Below, piece after piece: positions 30,201 through 45,250 of a DNA stretch of 64,000 bases; the first letter of the stretch is position 1, and each line of letters begins with the position of its first letter. The stretch lies in the NCBI GenBank assembly GCA_030549495.1, contig JAUIRK010001057.1:1-64000 (forward strand), read 5' to 3'. The notes beneath the pieces are model-generated. The model had not been told where the DNA came from and did no database searches. It saw nothing but the letters and a program-made list of their open reading frames with translations. Origin of the DNA: Nectonema munidae. Taxonomy: Eukaryota; Nematomorpha; Nectonematoida; Nectonematidae. A program made the position numbers and the translations under genes.

Positions 30201-33200
30201 TTAAAAAAATCCAACTCGAACACCGATTCCGACTCCTATAACTTACAAAATTCCTCTCAGACTCCGATTCCTATTTATTAAAAAAATCCAACTCGAACAC
30301 CGATTCCGACTCCTATAACTTACAAAATTCCTCTCAGACTCCGACTCCAAGTTATTAAAAAATCCAACTCGAACACCGATTCCGACTCCTATAACTTACA
30401 AAATTCCTCTCAGACTCCGATTCCTAGTTATTAAAAAATCCAACTCCGACTCCTATAACTTCCAAAATTCCTCTCAGACTCCGATTCCAAGTTATTAAAA
30501 AATCCAACTCGAACACCGATTCCGACTCCTATAACTTGCAAAATTCCTCTTAGATTCCGACCCCAAGTTATTAAAAAAATCCAACTCCTACACCGATTCC
30601 GACTCCTATAACTTACAAAATTCCTCTCAGATTCCGACCCCAAGTTATTAAAAAAATCCAACTCGAACACCGATTCCGACTCCTATAACTTACAAAATTC
30701 CTCTCAGATTCCGACTCCAAGTTATTAAAAAATCCAACTCCTACACCAATTCCGACTCCTATAACTTCCAAAATTCCTCTCAGACTCCGATTCCTATTTA
30801 TTAAAAAATCCAACTCGAACACCGATTCTGACTCCTATAACTTCCAAAATTCCTCTCAGATTCCGACCACAAGTTATTAAAAAAATCCAACTCCGACACC
30901 GATTCCGCCTCCTATAACTTACAAAATTCCTCTTAGACTCCGATTCCTAGTTATTAAAAAATCCAACTAACACATTCCGACTCCTATAACTTACAAAATT
31001 CCTCTCAGACTCCGACTCCAAGTTATTAAAAAAATCCAACTCGGACACCGATTCCGACTTCTATAACTTACAAAATTCCTCTCAGACTCCGATTCCAAGT
31101 TATAAAAAAATCCAACTCGAACACCGATTCCGACTCCTATAACTTACAAAATTCCTCTCAGACTCCGATTCCAAGTTATTAAAAAAATCCAACTCGAAAC
31201 GATTCCGACTCCTATAACTTTCAAAATTCCTCTCAGAACTCCGATTCTAAGTTATTAAAAAATCCAACTCGAACACCGATTCCGACTCCTATAACTTACA
31301 AAATTCCTCTCAGACTCCGACTCCAAGTTATTAAAAAAATCCAACTCGAACACGATTCCGACTCCTATAACTTACAAAATTCCTCTCAGACTCCGACTCC
31401 AAGTTATTAAAAAATCCAACTCGAACACCGATTCCGACTCCTATAACTTACAAAATTCCTCTCAGATTCCGACTCCAAGTTATTAAAAAAATCCAACTCA
31501 ACACCGATTCCGACTCCTATAACTTACAAAATTCCTCTCAGACTCCGACTCCAATTTATTAAAAAAATCCAACTCGAACACCGATTCCGACTCCTATAAC
31601 TTACAAAATTCCTCTCAGATTCCGATTCCAAGTTATTAAAAAATCCAACTCAACACCGATTCCGACTCCTATAACTTACAAAATTCCTCTCAGACTCCGA
31701 CTCCAAGTTATTAAAAAAATCCAACTCGAACACCGATTCCGACTCCTATAACTTACAAAATTCCTCTCAGACTCCGATTCCAAGTTATTAAAAAATCCAA
31801 CTCGAACACCGATTCCGACTCCTATAACTTACAAAATTCCTCTCAGACTCCGACTCCAAGTTATTAAAAAAATCCAACTCCGACACCGATTCCGATAACT
31901 TCCAAAATTCCTCTCAGACTCCGACTCCAAGTTATTAAAAAAATTCAACTCCGACACCGACTCCTATAACTTACAAAATTCCTCTCAGACTCCGACTCTA
32001 AATTATTAAAAAAATCCAACTCAGACACCGATTCCGATTCCTATAACTTACAAAATTCCTCTCAGATTCCGACTCCAAGTTATTAAAAAAATCCAACTCA
32101 ACACCGATTCCGACTCCTATAACTTACAAAATTCCTCTCAGATTCCGATTCCAAGTTATTAAAAAAATCCAACTCGAACACCGATTCCGACTCCTATAAC
32201 TTACAAAATTCCTCTCAGACTCCGACTCCAAGTTATTAAAAAAATCCAACTCGAACACCGATTCCGACTCCTATAACTTACAAAATTCCTCTCAGATTCC
32301 GATTCCAAGTTATTAAAAAATCCAACTCGAACACCGATTCCGACTCCTATAACTTACAAAATTCCTCTCAGACTCCGATTCCAATTTATTAAAAAAATCC
32401 AACTCGAACACCGATTCCGACTCCTATAACTTACAAAATTCCTCTCAGATTCCGACTCCAAGTTATTAAAAAATCCAACTCGAACACCGATTCCGACTCC
32501 TATAACTTACAAAATTCCTCTCAGATTCCGACTCCAAGTTATTAAAAAAATCCAACTCGAACACCGATTCCGACTCCTATAACTTACAAAATTCCTCTCA
32601 GACTCCGATTCCAAGTTATTAAAAAAATCCAACTCGAACACCGATTCCGACTCCTATAACTTACAAAATTCCTCTCAGATTCCGACTCCAAGTTATTAAA
32701 AAATCCAACTCGAACACCGATTCCGACTCCTATAACTTTCAAAATTCCTCTCAGACTCCGACTCCAAGTTATTAAAAAAATCCAACTCCAACACCGATTC
32801 CGACTCCTATAACTTACAAAATTCCTCTCAAATTCCGATTCCAAGTTATTAAAAAAATCCAACTTGAACACCGATTCCGACTCCTATAACTTACAAAATT
32901 CCTCTCAGACTCAGACTCCACGTTATTAAAAAAATCCAAATCGAACACCGATTCCGACTCCTTAACTTACAAAATTCCTCTCAGACTCAGACTCCAAGTT
33001 ATTAAAAAAATCCAACTCGAACACCGATTCCGACTCCTATAACTTACAAAATTCCTTTCAGATTCCGACCCCAAGTTATTAAAAAAATCCAACTCCTACA
33101 CCGATTCTGACTCCTATAACTTACAAAATTCCTCTCAGACTCCGACTCCAAGTTATTAAAAAAATCCAACTCGAACACCGATTCCGACTCCTATAACTTA

Positions 33201-36200
33201 CAAAATTCCTCTCAGACTCCGACTCCAAGTTATTAAAAAAATCCAACTCGAACACCGATTCCGACTCTTATAACTTACAAAATTCCTTACAGATTCCGAC
33301 CCCAAGTTATTAAAAAAATCCAACTCCAACACCGATTCCGACTCCTATAACTTACAAAATTCCTCTTAGACTCCGATTCCAATTTATTAAAAAAATCCAA
33401 CTCGAACACCGATTCCGAATCCTATAACTTACAAAATTCATCTCAGAATCCGACTCCAAGTTATTAAAAAAACCAACTCCGACTCCTATAACTTACAAAA
33501 TTCCTCTCAGACTCCGACTCCAAGTTATTAAAAAAATCCAACTCGAACACCGATTCCGACTTCTATAACTTACAAAATTCCTCTCAGATTCCGATTCCAA
33601 GTTATTAAAAAATCCAACTCGAACACCGATTCCGACTCCTATAACTTACAAAATTCCTCTCAGACTCCGATTCCTAGTTATTAAAAAAATCCAACTCGAA
33701 CACCGATTCCGACTCCTATAACTTACAAAATTCCTCTCAGACTCCGATTCCAAGTTATTAAAAAATCCAACTCGAACACCGATTCCGACTCCTATAACTT
33801 ACAAAATTCCTCTCAGATTCCGACTCCAAGTTATTAAAAAATCCAACTCCAACACCGATTCCGACTCCTATAACTTACAAAATTCCTCTCAGACTCCGAT
33901 TCCAAGTTATTAAAAAATCCAACTCGAACACCGATTCCGACTCCTATAACTTACAAAATTCCTCTCAGATTCCGACTCCAAGTTATTAAAAAATCCAACT
34001 CGAACACCGATTCCGACTCCTATAACTTACAAAATTCCTCTCAGACTCCGATTCCTAAGTTATAAAAAAATCCAACTCACACCGATTCCGACTCCTATAA
34101 CTTACAAAATTCCTCTCAGACTCCGACTCCAAGTTATTAAAAAAATCCAACTCGAACACCGATTCCGACTCCTATAACTTACAAAATTCCTCTCAGATTC
34201 CGATTCCAAGTTATTAAAAAAATCCAACTCGAACACCGATTCCGACTGCTATAACTTACAAAATTCCTCTCAGATTCCGACCCCAAGTTATTAAAAAAAT
34301 CCAACTCCTACACCGATTCCGACTCCTATAACTTACAAAATTCCTCTTAGACTCCGATTCCTATTTATTAAAAAAATCCAACTCGAACACCGATTCCGAC
34401 TCCTATAACTTACAAAATTCCTCTCAGATTCCGACACCAAGTTATTAAAAAATGCAACTCCGACACCGATTCCGACTCCTATAACTTCCAAAATTCCTCT
34501 CAGACTCCGATTCCAAGTTATTAAAAAAACCCAACTCGAACACCAATTCCGACTCCTATAACTTACAAAATTCCTCTCAGACTCCGATTCCAAGTTATTA
34601 AAAAATCCAACTCGAACACCGATTCGATCCTATAACTTACAAAATTCCTCTCAGATTCCGACTCCAAGTTATTAAAAAAATCCAACTCGAACACCGATTC
34701 CGACTGCTATAACTTACAAAATTCCTCTCAGATTCCGACCCCAAGTTATTAAAAAATCCAACTCCTACACCGATTCCGACTCCTATAACTTACAAAATTC
34801 CTCTTAGACTCCGATTCCTATTTATTAAAAAAATCCAACTCGAACACCGATTCCGACTCCTATAACTTACAAAATTCCTCTCAGATTCCGACTCCAAGTT
34901 ATTAAAAAAATCCAACTCGAACACCGATTCCGACTCCTATAACTTACAAAATTCCTCTCAGATTCCGACCCCAAGTTATTAAAAAAATCCAAATTCCTAC
35001 ACCGATTCCGACTCCTATAACTTATAAAATTCCTCTCAGAATCCGATTCTAAGTTATTAAAAAAATCCAACTCCGACACCGATTCCGCCCTATAACTTCC
35101 AAAATTCCTCTCAGACTCCGATACCAAGTTATTAAAAAAATCCAACTTGAACACCGATTCCGACTCCTTTAACTTACAAAATTCCTCTCAGATTCCGACC
35201 CCAAGTTATTAAAAAATCCAACGACACCGATTCCGACTCCTATAACTTCCAAAATTCCTCTCAGACTCCTATACCAAGTTATTAAAAAATCCAACTTGAA
35301 CACCGATTCCGACTACTATAACTTACAAAATTCCTCTCAGACTCCGACTCCAAGTTATTAAAAAAAAACTCGACACCGATTCCGACTCCTATAACTTACA
35401 AAATTCCTCTCAGATTCCGATCCAGTTATTAAAAAATCCAACTCCAACACCGATTCCGATTCCTATAACTTACAAAATTCCTCTCAGACTCCGACTCCAA
35501 GTTATTAAAAAATCCAACTCCACCGATTCCGACTCCTATAACTTACAAAATTCCTCTCAGATTCCGATTCCAAGTTATTAAAAAATCCAACTCGAACACC
35601 GATTCCGACTCCTATAACTTACAAAATTCCTCTCAGATTCCGACCCCAAGTTATTAAAAAAATCCAACTTGAACACCGATTCCGACTCCTATAACTTACA
35701 AAATTCCTCTTAGACTCCGATTCCTATTTATTAAAAAATCCAACTCGAACACCGATTCCGACTCCTATAACTTACAAAATTCCTCTCAGATTCCGACTCC
35801 AAGTTATTAAAAAATCCAACTCGACTCTTCCGACTCCTATAACTTACAAAATTCCTCTTAGACTCCGACTCCTAAGTTATTAAAAAAATCCAACTCGAAC
35901 ACCGATTCCGACTCCTATAACTTACAAAATTCCTCTCAGATTCCGACCACAAGTTATTAAAAAAATCCAACTCCGACACCGATTCCGCCTCCTATAACTT
36001 ACAAAATTCCTCTCAGAATCTGATTCCAAGTTATTAAAAAATCCAACTCGAACACCGATTCCGACTCCTATAACTTACAAAATTCCTCTCAGACTCCGAT
36101 TCCAAGTTATTAAAAAATCCAACTCCAACACCGATTCCGACTCCTATAACTTACAAAATTCCTCTCAGATTCCGATTCCAAGTTATTAAAAAATCCAACT

Positions 36201-39200
36201 CGAACACCGATTCCGACTCCTATGACTTTCAAAATTCCTCTCAGAACCCGACTCTAAGTTATTAAAAAAATCCAACTCCAACACCGATTCCGACTCCTAT
36301 AACTTACAAAATTCCTCTCAGACTCCGATACCAAGTTATTAAAAAAATCCAACTCGAAAACCGATTCCGACTCCTATAACTTACAAAATTCCTCTCAGAC
36401 TCCGACTCCAAGTTATTAAAAAAAAATCGAACACCGATTCCGACTCCTATAACTTACAAAATTCCTCTCAGACTCAGACTCCAAGTTATTAAAAAAATCC
36501 AACTCGAACACCGATTCCGACTCCTATAACTTACAAAATTCCTCTCGGATTCCGACCCCAAGTTATTAAAAAAATCCAACTCCGACACCGATTCCGACTC
36601 CTATAACTTACAAAATTCCTCTTAGATTCCGATTCCTATTTATTAAAAAATCCAACTCGAACACCGATTCCGACTCCTATAACTTACAAAATTCCTCTCA
36701 GATTCCGACCCCAAGTTATTAAAAAAATCCAACTCCCGACTCCTATAACTTACAAAATTCCTCTCAGACTCCGACTCCAAGTTATTAAAAAAATCCAACT
36801 CCAACACCGATTCCGACTCCTATAACTTTCAAAATTCCTCTCAGACTCCGACTCCAAGTTATTAAAAAAATCCAACTCGAACACCGATTCCGACTCCTAT
36901 AACTTACAAAATTCCTCTCAGAATCTGACTCCAAGTTATTAAAAAATCCAACTCCAACTCCGACTCCTAAAACTTACAAAATTCCTCTCAGATTCCGACT
37001 CTAAGATATTAAAAAAATCCAACTCCGACACCGATTCCGACTATTCAAAATTCCTCTCAGACTCCGACTCCAAGTTATTAAAAAATCCAACTCGAACACC
37101 GATTCCGACTCCTATAACTTACAAAATTCCTCTCAGATTCCGACTCCAAGTTATTAAAAAAATCCAACTCGAACACCGATTCCGACTCCTATAACTTACA
37201 AAATTCCTCTCAGATTCCGATACCAAGTTATTAAAAAATCCAACTTGAACACCGATTCCGACTCCTATAACTTACAAAATTCCTCTCAGACTCCGACTCC
37301 AAGTTATTAAAAAATCCAACTCGAACACCGATTCCGACTCCTATAACTTACAAAATTCCTCTCAGATTCCGACCCCAAGTTATTAAAAAAATCCAAACTC
37401 CTACACCGATTCCGACTCCTATAACTTACAAAATTCCTCTTAGACTCCGATTCCTATTTATTAAAAAAATCCAACTCGAACACCGATTCCGACTCCTATA
37501 ACTTACAAAATTCCTCTTAGATTCCTATTCCTATTTATTAAAAAATCCAACTCGAACACCGATTCCGACTCCTATAACTTACAAAATTCCTCTCAGATTC
37601 CGACCCCAAGTTATTAAAAAAATCCAACTCCTACACCGATTCCGACTCCTATAACTTACAAAATTCCTCTTAGACTCCGATTCCTATTTATTAAAAAAAT
37701 CCAACTCGAACACCGATTCCGACTCCTATAACTTACAAAATTCCTCTCAGATTCCGACCCCAAGTTATTAAAAAAATCCAACTCCTACACCGATTCCGAC
37801 TCCTATAACTTACAAAATTCCTCTCAGACTCCGACTCCAAGTTATTAAAAAAATCCAACTCGAACACCGATTCCGACTCCTATAACTTCCAAAATTCCTC
37901 TCAGACTCCGATACCAAGTTATTAAAAAAATCCAACTTGAACACCGATTCCGACTCCTATAACTTACAAAATTCCTCTCAGACTCCGATTCCAAGTTATT
38001 AAAAAATATCCAACTCGAACACCGATTCCGACTCCTATAACTTACAAAATTCCTCTTAGACTCCGATTCCTATTTATTAAAAAAATCCAATTCGAACACC
38101 GATTCCGACTGCTATAACTTACAAAATTCCTCTCAGATTCCGACCCCAAGTTATTAAAAAATGCAACTCCGACACCGATTCCGACTCCTATAACTTACAA
38201 AATTCCTCTTAGACTCCGATTCCTAGTTATTAAAAAATCCAACTCGAACACCGATTCCGACTCCTATAACTTACAAAATTCCTCTCAGATTCCGATTCCA
38301 AGTTATTAAAAAATCCAACTCGAACACCGATTCCGACTCCTATAACTTACAAAATTCCTCTTCAGATTCCGACCCCAAGTTATTAAAAAATCCAACTCCA
38401 ACACCGATTCCGACTCCTATAACTTACAAAATTCCTCTCAGACTCCGATTCCTAGTTATTAAAAAATCCAACTCCAACACCGATTCCGACTCCTATAACT
38501 TACAAAATTCCTCTCAGATTCCGACTCCTAAGTTATTAAAAAATCCAACTCGTACACCGATTCCGACTCCTATAACTTGCCAAATTCCTCTTAGACTACG
38601 ATTCCTATTTATTAAAAAATCCAACTCGAACACCGATTCCGACTCCTATAACTTCCAAAATTCCTCTCAGATTCCGACCCCAAGTTATTAAAAAATCCAA
38701 CTTGAACACCGATTCCGACTCCTATAACTTCCAAAATTCCTCTCAGACTCCGATTCCAAGTTATTAAAAAATCCAACTCGAACACCGATTCCGACTCCTA
38801 TAACTTGCAAAATTCCTCTTAGACTCCGATTCCTAGTTATTAAAAAATCCAACTCGAACACCGATTCCGACTCCTATAACTTACAAAATTCCTCTTCAGA
38901 TTCCGACCCCAAGTTATTAAAAAATCCAACTCCTACACCGATTCCGACTCCTATAACTTACAAAATTCCTCTTAGACTCCGATTCCTATTTATTAAAAAA
39001 ATCCAACTCGAACACCGATTCCGACTCCTATAACTTACAAAATTCCTCTCAGACTCCGACTCTAAGTTATTAAAAAAATCCAACTCCTACACCGATTCCG
39101 ACTCCTATAACTTACAAAATTCCTCTCAGACTCGGACTCTAAGTTATTAAAAATACAACTCCTACACCGATTCCGATAACTTCCAAAATTCCTCTCAAAC

Positions 39201-39509
39201 TCTGACTCAAAGTTTTTAAAAAAATCCAATTCGAACACCGATTCCGACTCCTATAACTTCCAAAATCCGATTCCAAGTTATTAAAAAAATACAACTTGAA
39301 CACCGATTCCGACTCCTATAACTTACAAAATTCCTCTCAGATTCCGACCCCAAGTTATTAAAAAAATCCAACTCCTACACCGATTCCGACTCCTATAACT
39401 TACAAAATTCCTCTTAGACTCCGATTCCTATTTATTAAAAAAATCCAACTCGAACACCGATTCCGAATCCTATAACTTACAAAATTCTTCTCAGATTCCG
39501 ACTCCAAGT

Positions 39510-42500
39510 TATTAAAAAAATCCAACTCCGACACCAATTATGATTCCTATAATTTCTAAAATTCTTCTCAGAATCCGATTCCAAGTTATTAAAAAAATCC
39601 AACTTGAACACCGATTCCGACTCCTATAACTTACAAAATTCCTCTCAGACTCCGACTCCAAGTTATTAAAAAAATCCAACTCCGACTCCTATAACTTACA
39701 AAATTCCTCTCAGATTCCGACTCCAAGTTATTAAAAAAATCCAACTCGAACACCGATTCCGACTCCTATAACTTACAAAATTCCTTTCAGATTCCGACCC
39801 CAAGTTATTAAAAAAATCCAACTCCTACACCGATTCCGACTCCTATAACTTACAAAATTCCTCTTAGACTCCGATTCCTATTTATTAAAAAAATCCAACT
39901 CGAACACCGATTCCGAATCCTATAACTTACAAAATTCCTCTCAGATTCCGACTCCAAGTTATTAAAAAAATCCAACTCCGACACCGATTCCGACTCCTAT
40001 GACTTTCAAAATTCCTCTCAGAACCTGACTCTAAGTTATTAAAAAAATCCAACTCGAACACCGATTCCGACTCCTATAACTTACAAAATTCCTCTCAGAA
40101 TCTGACTCCAAGTTATTAAAAAAATCATACTCCGACACCGATTCCGACTCCTATAACTTACAAAATTCCTCTCAGATTCCGACTCCAAGTTATTTAAAAA
40201 ATCCAACTCCGACTCCTATAACTTACAAAATTCCTCTCAGACTCCGACTGTAAGTTATTAAAAAATCCAACTCAGACTCCGATTCTGATTTCTATAATTT
40301 CTAAAATTCTTCTCAGAATCCGATTCCAAGTTATTAAAAAAATCCAACTTGAACACCGATTCCGACTCCTATAACTTACAAAATTCCTCTCAGAATCCGA
40401 CTCCAAGTTATTAAAAAAATCCAACTCCGACTCACTATAACTTACAAAATTCCTCTCAGAATCCGACTCTAAGTTATTAAAAAATCCAACTCCAACACCG
40501 ATTCCGACTTCTATAATTCCAAAATTCCTCTCAGAATCCGATTCCAATTATTAAAAAATCCAACTCCGACTCCTATAACTTACAAAATTCCTCTCAGATT
40601 CCGACTCCAAGTTATTAAAAAATCCAACTCGAACACCGATTCCGACTCCTATAACTTACAAAATTCCTTTCAGATTCCGACCCCAAGTTATTAAAAAAAT
40701 CCAACTCCTACACCGATTCCGACTCCTATAACTTACAAAATTCCTCTTAGACTCCGATTCCTATTTATTAAAAAAATCCAACTCGAACACCGATTCCGAA
40801 TCCTATAACTTACAAAATTCCTCTCAGATTCCGACTCCAAGTTATTAAAAAAATCCAAATCCGACACCGATTCCGACTCCTATAACTTTCAAAATTCCTC
40901 TCAGACTCCGACTCTAAGTTATTAAAAAATCCAACTCCAACACCGATTCCGACTCCTATAACTTATAAAATTCCTCTCAGAATCCGACTCCAAGTTATTA
41001 AAAAATCCAACTCCGACACCGATTCCGATTCTATAATTTATAAAATTCTTCTCAGAATCCGATTCCAAGTTATTAAAAAATCCAACTCCAACACCGATTC
41101 CGACTCCTATAACTTACAAAATTCCTCTCAGAATCCGATTCCAAGTTATTAAAAAAATCCAACTCGAACACCGATTCCGACTCCTATAACTTACAAAATT
41201 CCTCTCAGATTCCGACTCCAAGTTATTAAAAAAATCCAAATCCGACACCGATTCCGACTCCTATGACTTTCAAAATTCCTCTCAGAACCCGACTCTAAGT
41301 TATTAAAAAAATCCAACTCCGACACCGATTCCGACTCCTATAACTTCCAAAATTCTTCTCAGACTCCGATTCCAAGTTATTAAAAAAATCCAACTCGAAC
41401 ACCGATTCCGACTCCTATAACTTACAAAATTCCTCTCAGACTCTGACTCCAAATTATTAAAAAAATCCAACTCCCTATAACTTACAAAATTCCTCTCAGA
41501 ATCTGACTCCAAGTTATTAAAAAAATCCAACTCGAACACCGATTCCGACTCCTATAACTTACAAAATTCCTTTCAGATTCCGACCCCAAGTTATTAAAAA
41601 AATCCAACTCCTACACCGATTCCGACTCCTATAACTTACAAAATTCCTCTTAGACTCCGATTCCTATTTATTAAAAAAATCCAACTCGAACACCGATTCC
41701 GAATCCTATAACTTACAAAATTCCTCTCAGATTCCGACTCCAAGTTATTAAAAAAATCCAACTCCGACACCGATTCCGACTCCTATGACTTTCAAAATTC
41801 CTCTCAGAACCCGACTCTAAGTTATTAAAAAAATCCAACTCCGACACCGATTCTGATTTCTATAATTTCTAAAATTCTTCTCAGAATCCGATTCCAAGTT
41901 ATTAAAAAAATCCAACTTAAAAACCGATTATGACTCTTATAACTTACAATATTCATCTCAGAATCTGACTCCAAGTTATTAAAAAAATCATACTCCGACA
42001 CCGATTCCGAATCCTATAACTTACAAAATTCTTTTCAGATTCCGACTCCAAGTTATTAAAAAAATCCAACTCCGACTCCTATGACTTTCAAAATTCCTCT
42101 CAGAACCCGACTCTAAGTTATTAAAAAAATCCAACTCAGACACCGATTCTGATTTCTATAATTTCTAAAATTCTTCTCAGAACCCGACTCTAAGTTATTA
42201 AAAAAATCCAACTCCGATTCTGATTTCTATAATTTCTAAAATTCTTCTCAGAATCCGATTCCAAGTTATTAAAAAAATCCAACTCGAACACCGATTCCGA
42301 CTCCTATAACTTACAAAATTCCTCTCAGACTCTGACTCCAAATTATTAAAAAAATCCAACTCGAACACCGATTCCGACTCCTATAACTTACAAAATTCCT
42401 CTCAGATTCCGACTCCAAGTTATTAAAAAAATCCAACTCCTACACCGATTCCGACTCCTATAACTTACAAAATTCCTCTTAGACTCCGATTCCTATTTAT

Positions 42501-45250
42501 TAAAAAAATCCAACTCGAACACCGATTCCGACTCCTATAACTTACAAAATTCCTCTCAGATTCCGACCCCAAGTTATTAAAAAAATCCAACTCGAACACC
42601 GATTCCGACTCCTATAACTTACAAAATTCCTCTCAGATTCCGACCCCAAGTTATTAAAAAAATCCAACTCCTACACCGATTCCGACTCCTATAACTTACA
42701 AAATTCCTCTTAGACTCCGATTCCTATTTATTAAAAAAATCCAACTCGAACACCGATTCCGAATCCTATAACTTACAAAATTCCTCTCAGATTCCGACTC
42801 CAAGTTATTAAAAAAATCCAAATCCGACACCGATTCCGACTCCTATGACTTTCAAAATTCCTCTCAGAACCCGACTCTAAGTTATTAAAAAAATCCAACT
42901 CCGACACCGATTCTGATTCCTATAATTTCTAAAATTCTTCTCAGAATCCGATTCTAAGTTATTAAAAAAATCCAACTTGAAAACCGATTATGACTCCTAT
43001 AACTTACAATATTCATCTCAGAATCTGACTCCAAGTTATTAAAAAAATCATACTCCGACTCCTATAACTTACAAAATTCCTCTCAGACTCTGACTCCAAA
43101 TTATTAAAAAAATCCAACTCGAACACCGATTCCGACTCCTATAACTTACAAAATTCCTTTCAGATTCCGACCCCAAGTTATTAAAAAAATCCAACTCCTA
43201 CACCGATTCCGACTCCTATAACTTACAAAATTCCTCTTAGACTCCGATTCCTATTTATTAAAAAAATCCAACTCGAACACCGATTCCGACTCCTATAACT
43301 TACAAAATTCCTCTTAGACTCCGATTCCAATTTATTAAAAAAATCCAACTCGAACACCGATTCCGACTCCTATAACTTACAAAATTCCTCTCAGATTCCG
43401 ACCCCAAGTTATTAAAAAAATCCAACTCGAACACCGATTCCGACTCCTATAACTTACAAAATTCCTCTTAGACTCCGATTCCTATTTATTAAAAAAATCC
43501 AACTCGAACACCGATTCCGACTCCTATAACTTACAAAATTCCTCTCAGATTCCGACTCCAAGTTATTAAAAAAATCCAACTCCTACACCGATTCCGACTC
43601 CTATAACTTACAAAATTCCTCTTAGACTCCGATTCCTATTTATTAAAAAAATCCAACTCGAACACCGATTCCGACTCCTATAACTTACAAAATTCCTCTC
43701 AGATTCCGACCCCAAGTTATTAAAAAAATCCAACTCCTACACCGATTCCGACTCCTATAACTTACAAAATTCCTCTTAGACTCCGATTCCTATTTATTAA
43801 AAAAATCCAACTCGAACACCGATTCCGACTCCTATAACTTACAAAATTCCTCTTAGACTCCGATTCCTATTTATTAAAAAAATCCAACTCGAACACCGAT
43901 TCCGACTCCTATAACTTACAAAATTCCTTTCAGATTCCGACCCCAAGTTATTAAAAAAATCCAACTCCTACACCGATTCCGACTCCTATAACTTCCAAAA
44001 TTCCTCTCAGACTCCGATTCCTATTTATTAAAAAAATCCAACTCGAACACCGATTCCGACTCCTATAACTTACAAAATTCCTCTCAGATTCCGACTCTAA
44101 GTTATTAAAAAAATCCAACTCGAACACCGATTCCGAATCCTATAACTTACAAAATTCTTCTCAGATTCCGACTCCAAGTTATTAAAAAAATCCAACTCCT
44201 ACACAGATTCCGATTCCTATAACTTCCAAAATTCCTCTCAGACTCCGACTCAAAGTTTTTAAAAAAAATCCAATTCGAACACCGATTCCGACTCCTATAA
44301 CTTCCAAAATCCGATTCCAAGTTATTAAAAAAATACAACTTGAACACCGATTCCGAATCCTATAACTTACAAAATTCCTCTCAGATTCCGACCCCAAGTT
44401 ATTAAAAAAATCCAACTCCTACACCGATTCCGACTCCTATAACTTACAAAATTCCTCTTAGACTCCGATTCCTATTTATTAAAAAAATCCAACTCGAACA
44501 CCGATTCCGAATCCTATAACTTACAAAATTCTTCTCAGATTCCGACTCCAAGTTATAAAAAAAATCCAACTCCGACACCAATTATGATTCCTATAATTTC
44601 TAAAATTCTTCTCAGAATCCGATTCTAAGTTATTAAAAAAATCCAACTTGAAAACCGATTATGACTCCTATAACTTACAAAATTCCTCTCAGACTCCGAC
44701 TCCAAGTTATTAAAAAAATCCAACTCCGACTCCTATAACTTCCAAAATTCCTCTCAGATTCCGACTCCAAGTTATTACAAAATTCCTCTCAGATTCCGAC
44801 CCCAAGTTATTAAAAAAATCCAACTCCGACACCGATTCCGACTCCTATAACTTACAAAATTCCTCTTAGACTCCGATTCCTATTTATTAAAAAAATCCAA
44901 CTCGAACACCGATTCCGACTCCTATAACTTACAAAATTCCTCTCAGATTCCGACTCCAAGTTATTAAAAAAATCCAACTCCGACACCGATTCCGACTCCT
45001 ATAACTTCCAAAATTCCTCTCAGACTCCGATTCCAAGTTATTAAAAAAATCCAACTTGAACACCGATTCCGACTCCTATAACTTACAAAATTCATCTCAG
45101 AATCCGACTCCAAGTTATTAAAAAAATCCAACTCCGACTCCTATGACTTTCAAAATTCCTCTCAGAACCCGACTCTAAGTTATTAAAAAATCCAACTCCG
45201 ACACCGATTTCTATAATTTCTAAAATTCTTCTCAGACTCCGATTCCAAGT
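39510..45250. repeat. Divergent right-hand zone of the satellite with a trimer variant
   Basis: Monomers here often carry TATGACTTTCAAAATTCC with AGAACCCGACTCTAAG, then TCTGATTCCTATAATTTC with ATTCTTCTCAGAATCCG, then TTCATCTCAGAATCTG with AATCATACTCCG. This linked trio is seen complete around 42840-43040 and in parts near 39540, 41265, 41790-41990, 42070, 44580 and 45140. The same trio occurs beyond the 8 kb interruption at about 56415-56620. Copies here differ more from the array consensus than those in the first 35 kb. Confidence 0.8.
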
